From NCBI GenBank assembly GCA_903905685.1, contig CAIVHI010000461.1:1-5600 (forward strand): DNA of 5,600 nt, given 5' to 3'. Positions 1-5,600 of the stretch are shown piece after piece; position 1 is the stretch's first letter, and each line of letters starts with the position of its first letter. Source of the DNA: an uncultured Bacteroidota bacterium. GTDB lineage: Bacteria; Bacteroidota; Bacteroidia; Chitinophagales; Chitinophagaceae. The notes beneath the pieces were generated by a model. The model saw only the letters and a program-made list of their open reading frames with translations, was not told the DNA's origin and made no database searches. Made by a program: the position numbers and the translations under genes.

Positions 1-334
1 GCGTGAATACGGCATCTGTTGAGGGATTACGAAGGCGCAACGCTGCACTTGTAGCTGAGAGCACTGTATCCGCACCAAATGCGTTCAAAGTTGTTCCGGG
101 CTGAACGGTATCGAAACGGGCACCGACAAATGTGATGCTGTCGCCGCTGAAACCAAGCGTCGGCATCTTCAGTATGGTGAGTGTGTCAACGTTGCAATTG
201 AAGTAGCAAATCAGCGTATCGCCGGTTGTAACTACGGGAGGTACAACGACAACACCTGTAGGGATGGAGCGATCTTTTACACAAGCTCCAAGAATGGTAA
301 CTGCTGCCAACAAGGCAAAAACTCTATTTTTCAT
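1..334 (-). CDS. Predicted outer-membrane/surface lipoprotein, N-terminal part (runs off left edge)
   Basis: An open frame of 111 codons starts at the ATG at 334-332 and runs without a stop to the window edge, so the C-terminus is missing. The N-terminus is a lipoprotein signal peptide: MKNR, a hydrophobic stretch (VFALLAAVTI), then the lipobox L15-G-A-C18. The residues after the cysteine (V-K-D-R-S) put Lys at +2 and Asp at +3. This loosely resembles the K/D/E-rich signals that send Bacteroidota lipoproteins to the cell surface. A Pro/Val/Thr-rich linker (about 24-38) follows, then an alternating hydrophobic, probably beta-rich segment containing C43 and C47 and an 'LRLRNPS' stretch near 99-105. 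From memory, that stretch recalls beta-sandwich domains of secreted Bacteroidota proteins, but I cannot name the family. The start is 43 bases after the porin stop, which fits co-transcription. The lipoprotein call is firm; the function is unknown. Confidence 0.8.
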   Translation of the reverse strand, partial: MKNRVFALLAAVTILGACVKDRSIPTGVVVVPPVVTTGDTLICYFNCNVDTLTILKMPTLGFSGDSITFVGARFDTVQPGTTLNAFGADTVLSATSAALRLRNPSTDAVFT

Positions 335-377
335 ATAATATTTTGTTTTTCGTTTTGTGTTAGTTTTCACTCAAATT

Positions 378-1592
378 TTAGAATACGATTTGATAACCTA
401 AGCGAAGTTGACCAGTGTATTTGAGCGCATCAGAATTGGAATCTTCTTGCAATGGGATGGCATATTCAAGTTTGAAAACCGAAGCAAAGCCGTTCAATTT
501 GTAAGCATATCCAAGAGACAGCCAATGCATACTTCCAGGAACGAGGTCATTAACGTTTACGTCTTCATACTTGGCGGTGAACACAGACCGGATTTTGGCG
601 AAATCATAGTTGGCATCCCAAACAAAGCCGCCGGCATTGATAACACCCTTATTGACCGTAGAAGATGTACCGTTAAACAGTGGGTCTGATGTGTCGGCAG
701 GTTTTAGTTGCATCAAATCAACTTCAAAGTTGGTAGAGAAGCCTTTATACATGAAGGTAACATCGCCGCCATAGCACAGGCGTTTGCCGTTGATGACGCG
801 CAAACCATACTTACCGGGAGCATCAATGCCTATAGTTTTTCCGGCAGGCTGGGTTTTGTCGGCATAACGGGCATCGAGGGCAACGCGCAATTGCGGAGTG
901 GTTGTATGTTCTTCATCAATTACGCGGTACTTCATCTTGCCATTCAAGCAATATTCCGCACGACCAATGTATTCAAAGGTTCCGCTGGCATCGTTGCCGT
1001 ATTCGAAAAAGTTTTCACCCATACCGGAGTACGCACCGGCATAAAGGTTGATATGGTTATGCATCAAACTGGTATTCAAAGTCAGACCGAAATCGCGACG
1101 AGAAAACAGATCGCCACCATTCAGGTTGGCATGTGACCACATGGGCGTCATGTGTTCGGGCTCGATTGACCCCAATGCGAACGGCAATTTGTCGAAACCG
1201 AATTTGATGCCCACTTTATAGCCATCATAACGTAGATATGCGGCCTTAAAACCGGGAGCGGCCGGGTCGGCAGTATTCTGTGTGGCAGCGGCCGAAATAA
1301 CGTCTAACAAGCTCACGTGGAACTCATAAGTGAAGTGATTGGCCGTTTTACCCAGCAAATCCACATCACCGTCTTTCATGGCCCAGCCGTTGTGGCTCAA
1401 GTTGGTTTGGCCCGCTTTCAGCACGCGGTATTCGTAGTAGCCTGAAACGCGTCCTCCTATTTGGAGCGTATTGCCTCCGTTGCTGAAGGTAAACTGTGAT
1501 GCGGCGGTGTCGCCTGCGAATTCCGAAAATTGTGCTTTGGACGTATTGGAAATCAATACCGCCGCAACTGCAAATGCTAGAACTTTTCTCAT
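378..1592 (-). CDS. Outer-membrane beta-barrel porin, phosphate-selective porin O/P-like
   Basis: This 404-residue protein looks like a complete outer-membrane channel. Residues 1-20 form a classic signal peptide (MRKVLAFAVAAVL...SKA) with likely cleavage before Q21. The rest alternates Gly- and aromatic-rich strands (for example QIGGRVSGYYEY at 44-55) and ends in a barrel-type last strand, QLRLGYQIVF, with C-terminal Phe404. The segment FKAAYLRYDGYKVGIKFGFDKLPF (115-138) followed by FSRRDFGLTL (163-172) resembles the O/P porin pattern, in which a 'G..K.PF' turn precedes an R-R-x-G strand. The length also suits that family. The assignment comes from memory of the family and not from a search, and phosphate specificity is not shown by the sequence. 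Two cysteines (C215, C273) are unusual for a barrel. The ATG lies three bases after the propeller stop, so translation is probably coupled. A general carbohydrate-type porin is the main alternative. Confidence 0.75.
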   Translation of the reverse strand: MRKVLAFAVAAVLISNTSKAQFSEFAGDTAASQFTFSNGGNTLQIGGRVSGYYEYRVLKAGQTNLSHNGWAMKDGDVDLLGKTANHFTYEFHVSLLDVISAAATQNTADPAAPGFKAAYLRYDGYKVGIKFGFDKLPFALGSIEPEHMTPMWSHANLNGGDLFSRRDFGLTLNTSLMHNHINLYAGAYSGMGENFFEYGNDASGTFEYIGRAEYCLNGKMKYRVIDEEHTTTPQLRVALDARYADKTQPAGKTIGIDAPGKYGLRVINGKRLCYGGDVTFMYKGFSTNFEVDLMQLKPADTSDPLFNGTSSTVNKGVINAGGFVWDANYDFAKIRSVFTAKYEDVNVNDLVPGSMHWLSLGYAYKLNGFASVFKLEYAIPLQEDSNSDALKYTGQLRLGYQIVF

Positions 1593-1595
1593 GTT

Positions 1596-2366
1596 TTATT
1601 GGTGGTTAATATTGCTTATGTTTTTGAAATAATAAATTTTCCTGCAATTGTCTGATGTAATGATCATGTTCCCGACCCCATCAAAGTCCACACCTTCAGG
1701 GTCTGCCATTTGGAACCGCTTAATAGAAGTAATAGAGTAATCGGTCGGACTGCAATTGAACAATGCGGATGCACTGCTGCTCAACAAAAACAGCTTACCC
1801 TCGTGCCAACGTGCCCCAGCCATCGATAAGTCGGCGAAGCGCTTGTCTATTGCAGCAAGTGGATAGCGGTGCAATTCATGAAACAGGGTATCGAATTCGA
1901 CAAGTGTGGCCGGGCGTTCCGCAACCATAATGAAGCAGTTCTTTGCATAATTGTAAGTGATACCCTCATAGGCCCTATTCAGCCCACCCTCCCATTTCAC
2001 TTTGTAGCGCGACACCAAGGCCAAATCAGACTTGCGGAATTTGAACACGATACGCGGCTTTTCGTCCGTCACGTAAACAAAGCCGCCCTTTATTTCCACC
2101 CCTTCAAAATCCATCCCTTCAATGGGCGCTTTGCGGATTACCTTTCCGGCCATATCGCATTCAAACAAAATGCCACGGTCGCTCACAATGAACAAGTGCC
2201 CGGTCTCTCTGTCGAAAACTACGTCCGAGGGCTCAGGGATGGTTTTCAGGATGTGCGATTCGGTAGCACGCAGTAGTTCTACTCCCTTGTTGCTAAAACC
2301 AAATGATTCTGCTGCTCCCGACCCTAAAGTCGCAATCAACAAAAACAAAATGTATTTTGGCCGCAT
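1596..2366 (-). CDS. SdiA-regulated-type secreted beta-propeller protein
   Basis: The protein has about 256 residues and carries spaced repeats typical of the SdiA-regulated (YjiK-like) propeller family. Numbered from the upstream TTG at 2390, these are EPSDVVFD (53-60), DFEGVEI (94-100), YEGITYN (141-147), DLSMAGARWHEGKLFLLSS (187-205) and DPEGVDFDGVGNMIITSD (230-247). The recurring 'EG[VI]' pair in successive blades is the family hallmark and puts acidic residues around the central funnel, where a metal or ligand may bind. No catalytic activity is established for the family. I chose the ATG at 2366 because it yields a compact signal peptide (MRPKYILFLLIATLGSGAA). An ATG at 2378 and a TTG at 2390 are in frame and possible. 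No lipobox is seen, so a periplasmic or secreted location is likely. It is the first gene of the unit and ends three bases before the porin ATG. Because it sits with a porin, it may help sense or handle what the porin imports; that is inference. Confidence 0.8.
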   Translation of the reverse strand: MRPKYILFLLIATLGSGAAESFGFSNKGVELLRATESHILKTIPEPSDVVFDRETGHLFIVSDRGILFECDMAGKVIRKAPIEGMDFEGVEIKGGFVYVTDEKPRIVFKFRKSDLALVSRYKVKWEGGLNRAYEGITYNYAKNCFIMVAERPATLVEFDTLFHELHRYPLAAIDKRFADLSMAGARWHEGKLFLLSSSASALFNCSPTDYSITSIKRFQMADPEGVDFDGVGNMIITSDNCRKIYYFKNISNINHQ

Positions 2367-2575
2367 ACCGAATTGCATGAATTTTAACAAGGTGCAAAGA
2401 TTATCACTGAATGTTACCGGAAGATTACGGCTGCGTTAACAATTTAATTCAATAATTATCAGCCGTTTAACATGACTGCATTTACGAATACCAAAAACTA
2501 CAGGCCAAAAGTGACGAAATGAGTGCCGTGGTGGATGAATAGGCACATGCCCGGTACACGGGGTAAATAGATTGT

Positions 2576-2617
2576 AAAAAAGGACGAGGCACCCTGCCGG
2601 GTACCTCGTCCTTTTTT
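2576..2617 (-). terminator. Strong intrinsic terminator after the T9SS protein gene
   Basis: Arms 2576-2589 and 2604-2617 are perfectly complementary over 14 bp: an A6/T6 tract outside and GGACGAGG/CCTCGTCC inside. Beyond them the stem continues through one non-Watson-Crick position (2590/2603) into four more pairs, closed by a four-base loop (2595-2598). In minus-strand RNA the odd position is a U-G wobble, giving a continuous 19-bp stem with a GGCA loop, followed by U6. In plus-strand RNA the same position is a C-A mismatch. The hairpin begins 23 bases after the stop at 2641. A/T tracts on both sides would allow some activity in the other direction, but no plus-strand gene needs it. Confidence 0.93.
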
Positions 2618-2640
2618 ACTTGTATAGCGTCTTGGTCGCG

Positions 2641-4323
2641 TTACTGCTTCACAAAAACGGCAGACACTGAGTTGGTGCCTACGGCATATTGCAGGAAGTA
2701 GACGCCCGGCGAAAGGCCGCGAGTATCCAATTGTAATCCTTTACCATATTCGGCTACCGGTAGGGTAACCCGCCGCCCCAGTGTATTCGACACAGTGACG
2801 GCACCCGGTGAAAGTGTAGTTCCCGTCAACATGACATTCAAAATTCCCGAAGTAGGGTTTGGGAAGACGGTCACGCCATTCTGTAAAGAAGCGGCAACCT
2901 GCTTTACGGCTTCCGGCAGCACAGGCAATGGATTGTAGAAGTCGTTCCAAGCGGTATCGGCATACACCAAAATGCTATCAAAGGTGCCGCTTGGGCAACT
3001 GTTGAGGGTGTCGGGATTGGTGGTCACCATGGCAATCGTCATTTTGGTTGTGGCTCCTGCGGCCAGAACGTAGTCGTTGGTAGTAACGATAAACCTGCGG
3101 TCGCCCGGTGTATTGTTGCAGTTGCACTCCGTCCATTGGGCAGTATCGCCCCCCAAGGCACCGTTGTAGATATAGTTGCAGTTAGGGCCCGAACCGTATC
3201 CATGGCACGGCACTCCGGGACCGGCAAAGTCGTTGGTGAAATGATGCCCATTGCGCAGTTGGGAGTGGAGGTAGTGGTTGTATTCGGTATCCACCAGGGG
3301 ATTACCCACAATTGAGGAATCATTGTTGTAATACGTAAAGCTACCTGATGCCCGGTATATTCCTGCACTGTCGCCAGGCATGTTTACGATGGTCACACCT
3401 GTCATCGGAATAAGGCTGTCGAATGAATTTACCGGGAACCCGCCTGAAAGGCCATCCCTTGGTATACCATTATATATAATGCCCATTCGGCGAGAGGAAT
3501 CAAAGCCTATAAAGTCATCATCAAAAAACCCTAAATCCAAATCGGCCCAAATACCCAATCGGAAACCGGTATAGTTGTGTGAAGACTTGTTGATTACGGT
3601 ATAGCTGTAGTAGTCCACATTATCGATGAGGGTATTGCGCTTGTAGGCATATGCCAACGCATGCACTTCTACACCAAGTGGCCTACCCTTGGTTTCGGTG
3701 TGGGTGTGCCCATTGTCGCTGAACACCCAAAATAGCGCCTGCTCACCGTTGAAGTCGGGATACTCGCCTTCGAGGGGTTCGTAAGTCCCATTGCCGTTCA
3801 AATCCACAAATGGAGCCATATCTTCGGTTATGGTGAGCGACACTCCCCCATTGCCCTGTGTATAGATATTGCCCTTACCGGGCCATCTGAGGATGGATGC
3901 CGGGGTGGTAACCGTATCATGCGTGGTGAAGCCCAAGAATGCTTGGATATCGGTGCGGTTCACCTTCCATATCTTCGCCCACATATGCGATGTGGCATAA
4001 GGAAGCGTGTCGGCGCTGTTCAACGGGCCGGGCCAATAATCGTTACCGTTTTGTCGGTAGGTCTGGGCGGATATATGCAACAGCCCCGCTTCATCGGTAC
4101 CCGACATCCACAGTGACCCGGCAAAGCCGATATTTTTACCTGAACCCTTTGGAAAGCCACAGTCTGCAATCCCCAAAGATGGGTCCCACCACATGTCGCC
4201 ATGCACCATCACGGATGCACTAATATTGTTGATGTCGAGCGTATCGCGCGTGGTAAAGGGCGATTGCGCTTTGGTATGGAGTGCGAGGCACAGACCAACC
4301 AATGAAAAAAGCAGCTTCTTCAT
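2641..4323 (-). CDS. Secreted protein with T9SS type A C-terminal sorting domain, function unknown
   Basis: This complete 560-residue protein starts at an ATG with a textbook signal peptide (MKKLLFSLVGLCLALHTKAQ, cleavage near 20). The C-terminal 75 or so residues are a type A T9SS sorting domain: VFPNPTSGILNV (486-497), a middle 'NTLGRRV' strand (513-519), and LSPGVYFLQY (537-546) before the final FVKQ. It should cross the outer membrane by the PorV/PorU route and be released or anchored at the surface. The body (about 25-465) resembles a large uncharacterised set of Bacteroidota secreted proteins. Recognisable stretches include LWMSGTDEAGLLHISAQTYR (71-90), an EF-hand-like loop DLNGNGTYEPLEGEYPD (174-190), GVEVHALAYAY (217-227), DYYSYTVINKSS (237-248), ADLDLGFFDDDFIGFDSSRR (260-279) and NTPGDRRF (404-411). 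Acidic clusters suggest bound calcium. Cysteines 373, 382, 400, 402 and 443 may form disulfides. I see no catalytic motif. It is a single-gene unit with its own terminator. Confidence 0.9.
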   Translation of the reverse strand: MKKLLFSLVGLCLALHTKAQSPFTTRDTLDINNISASVMVHGDMWWDPSLGIADCGFPKGSGKNIGFAGSLWMSGTDEAGLLHISAQTYRQNGNDYWPGPLNSADTLPYATSHMWAKIWKVNRTDIQAFLGFTTHDTVTTPASILRWPGKGNIYTQGNGGVSLTITEDMAPFVDLNGNGTYEPLEGEYPDFNGEQALFWVFSDNGHTHTETKGRPLGVEVHALAYAYKRNTLIDNVDYYSYTVINKSSHNYTGFRLGIWADLDLGFFDDDFIGFDSSRRMGIIYNGIPRDGLSGGFPVNSFDSLIPMTGVTIVNMPGDSAGIYRASGSFTYYNNDSSIVGNPLVDTEYNHYLHSQLRNGHHFTNDFAGPGVPCHGYGSGPNCNYIYNGALGGDTAQWTECNCNNTPGDRRFIVTTNDYVLAAGATTKMTIAMVTTNPDTLNSCPSGTFDSILVYADTAWNDFYNPLPVLPEAVKQVAASLQNGVTVFPNPTSGILNVMLTGTTLSPGAVTVSNTLGRRVTLPVAEYGKGLQLDTRGLSPGVYFLQYAVGTNSVSAVFVKQ

Positions 4324-4500
4324 AATTACTTGTTTTTAACTGTCGATTAAAAATAATGCGCAAAACCAATAATTGACATTGCACTACATCATAATGACGT
4401 ATAAAAGTAGGATTTGCTTGGGTGCAACAGCCTATTTATTTCGGCCCTGCACCCACAAGTAATGGCGAGCAGACTAATGGCACCATAAATGGGCGGTGGG

Positions 4501-4543
4501 TAAAATAAAAGTCGCAGCGCATACCATGGGCACACGCTGCGAC
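4501..4543 (-). terminator. Intrinsic terminator after the saccharopine dehydrogenase gene
   Basis: Arms 4511-4519 (GTCGCAGCG) and 4535-4543 are perfect 9-bp inverted repeats. In minus-strand RNA the 15 bases between them can pair further (U-G, G-U, U-A, G-U, C-G, C-G) to leave a three-base CAU loop. In plus-strand RNA the wobble positions become mismatches. The stem is followed on the minus strand by TTTTATTTTA (4510-4501). It begins 17 bases after the stop at 4561, the usual position for a terminator of that gene. Confidence 0.85.
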
Positions 4544-4560
4544 TACCCAATGAAATATGC

Positions 4561-5600
4561 TTATTCTACTTCGTCGGTAAACGTAATGCCGAAGTGTCCC
4601 AATTCTGTAAGGACAGGACGATAGACGGCCGGCATCGTTGGGATAACCACGCCCATTGGCGGCTGTATTTTACCCGTCAGCACCAATTTGGCCAGAATAC
4701 CCATGGGCAGACCAACCGTTTTGGCCATAGCGGAGTGGTCGCGGCCTTCACCAATCACGGACATCGTACTCGTCAATTTCACCTTGCGGCCCTTGTGGTT
4801 ATATTCGAATTCATGCTGCATCAATACCATATCCCGATCGTCTGGAGCCATGCCCCACTTCGATTGGAGGACGTCGAGCAGGATCTCGGCAGAAGTTTTT
4901 ACACCATCGGCAATAGGCGTATTGTTGAAGAGGCCCAACCAATTGAGCAGGCTTATCGATTTATCGGTCTCTGCAACACCCAATAGCGAGGCAACGTGGC
5001 TATGTAGATTGGCATCGGCGGGGCAGCCGGTTGCCGCTCGTAGCCAACCCGAGTAGGTTGCACCAACACGCTCAACACGGTCATCTTCCTTGGTCAGCCC
5101 CAGTAGCACTACGGCATGCCAACCCTTGATAAACGAGGAATGGCGGAGGGTGGCGCGCAGGAAGGTTTTTATTTCGGGCACATCGTAAAGCCCCAGATAC
5201 CGATAGGAATCCCTATTGGGATAGAAGGCATAGTTTCCCATATCGCCAATCTTTATCTTTTTCGATGGCTCGAACATCTTCTCGTAAGGCACTTCAACTT
5301 GTTTTCCCGATGCCAAGTATTTGGCTCCGCCTTTACCGGCCACCACTACATTCATGGGGTTCCAAGTGAATTTATAATGCCAAGGGTTATTGTCGGACTC
5401 GGGCGCAATCAAACCACCGCAATACGACTTAAATGACGTTATTGAGCCTGCGACCCGTTGAATGCTGTGGATAATTTTGCTGGCCGTCATGTGGTCGATT
5501 CCGGGGTCGAGACCCATTTCGCACATGAACATCAAGCCGGCCTCTATTACTTCTGCATCCAGGGCCTGCATTTCCTCGCTCATATAAGACGACGTAATCA
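4561..5600 (-). CDS. Saccharopine dehydrogenase (LYS9/SDH type), C-terminal part; 5' end outside window
   Basis: The frame stays open through the ATG at 5583 to the window edge; the extra codons read I-T-S-S-Y before M-S-E-E-M. That matches the usual run-up to this point in the family, so the ATG is internal and the gene starts outside the window. Some 345 of an expected 440-450 residues are visible, and the N-terminal NAD(P)-binding Rossmann domain is mostly missing. Numbered from the Met at 5583, the substrate domain shows GLDPGIDHM (24-32), SYCGGLIAPES (53-63), YKFTWNP (70-76), FYPNRDS (120-126), FLRATLRHSSF (141-151) and TVGLPMGILAKLVLTGKI (289-306). The family interconverts saccharopine with glutamate and 2-aminoadipate semialdehyde. 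In a bacterium of this type, lysine breakdown is more likely than synthesis, because the 2-aminoadipate route for making lysine is mainly fungal. Related dehydrogenases such as carboxynorspermidine synthase remain a less likely alternative. A terminator follows directly. Confidence 0.88.
   Translation of the reverse strand, partial: ITSSYMSEEMQALDAEVIEAGLMFMCEMGLDPGIDHMTASKIIHSIQRVAGSITSFKSYCGGLIAPESDNNPWHYKFTWNPMNVVVAGKGGAKYLASGKQVEVPYEKMFEPSKKIKIGDMGNYAFYPNRDSYRYLGLYDVPEIKTFLRATLRHSSFIKGWHAVVLLGLTKEDDRVERVGATYSGWLRAATGCPADANLHSHVASLLGVAETDKSISLLNWLGLFNNTPIADGVKTSAEILLDVLQSKWGMAPDDRDMVLMQHEFEYNHKGRKVKLTSTMSVIGEGRDHSAMAKTVGLPMGILAKLVLTGKIQPPMGVVIPTMPAVYRPVLTELGHFGITFTDEVE

Noticed and set aside
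408..1136. Plus-strand open frames of 93 and 142 codons.
   Set aside because: Both lie antisense within the porin gene, whose protein has a signal peptide, barrel strands and a C-terminal Phe. The plus-strand products resemble nothing and lack leader signals.
2395..2403. TAATCTTTG on the minus strand just upstream of the propeller gene, resembling the Bacteroidota -7 element (TAnnTTTG).
   Set aside because: The spacing inside the element is one base too long and no TTG-type -33 element sits at a suitable distance upstream. Too weak to call a promoter.
1869..2439. Plus-strand open frames of 135 and 105 codons.
   Set aside because: They lie mostly antisense to the propeller gene, whose repeated family motifs are clear. 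They have no recognisable domains.
2523..2568. Short inverted repeats (GTGCC/GGCAC and CCCG/CGGG) between the terminator and the propeller gene.
   Set aside because: Stems of four to five base pairs with unremarkable loops are expected by chance in a gap of this size, and no U-tract follows.
2741..4223. Several open frames of 60-109 codons on both strands inside the T9SS gene.
   Set aside because: All are out-of-frame shadows of a gene with an intact signal peptide and sorting domain. Their translations are low in recognisable structure.
4344..4437. Promoter-like pieces on the minus strand upstream of the T9SS gene (TGGTTTTG, TACTTTTA, TATTTTTA and a TTGCAC/TATACG pair).
   Set aside because: Each matches only part of the Bacteroidota consensus and none has a proper -33 partner at the right spacing. 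The last pair follows the E. coli pattern, which this phylum does not use. The promoter is probably in this gap but I cannot place it.
4594..5436. Plus-strand open frames of 106-130 codons.
   Set aside because: They are antisense to the conserved saccharopine dehydrogenase motifs and have no independent support.

Overview
The window reads as ordinary chromosomal DNA from a member of the Bacteroidota, most likely Chitinophagia or a close relative. Three things point there. The 560-residue secreted protein ends in a type IX secretion (T9SS) type A sorting domain. The signal peptides of that protein and of the porin end in the 'KAQ' style common in this phylum. The gene starts lack clear Shine-Dalgarno sequences and sit in A/T-rich leaders. 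All five recognisable genes lie on the minus strand, so transcription runs from right to left. I see no convincing plus-strand gene, RNA gene, mobile element, CRISPR array or phage gene.

In order of transcription: (1) 5600-4561 is the C-terminal three quarters or so of a saccharopine dehydrogenase (LYS9/SDH type), cut by the right edge. It is followed by a hairpin terminator at 4543-4501. (2) 4324-4500 is a short A/T-rich gap that presumably carries the promoter of the next gene, but no site stands out. (3) 4323-2641 is a large secreted T9SS substrate of unknown function, closed by a strong hairpin terminator at 2617-2576. (4) 2575-2367 is a gap of about 200 bases with no gene. (5) 2366-1 is a compact unit of three envelope proteins: a SdiA-regulated-type beta-propeller with a signal peptide, a beta-barrel porin of the phosphate-selective O/P type whose ATG lies three bases after the propeller's stop, and a lipoprotein cut by the left edge.

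The two terminators divide the window into three transcription units: the amino-acid enzyme, the lone T9SS substrate, and the propeller-porin-lipoprotein unit. The last is the most coherent functional group. A secreted propeller, an outer-membrane channel and a possibly surface-exposed lipoprotein could act together in nutrient capture, but the substrate cannot be read from the sequence. No gene here looks foreign or broken. The two partial genes are cut only by the window edges. I found no clear sign of a previously undescribed system. The best leads are the three-gene envelope unit and the uncharacterised T9SS protein.
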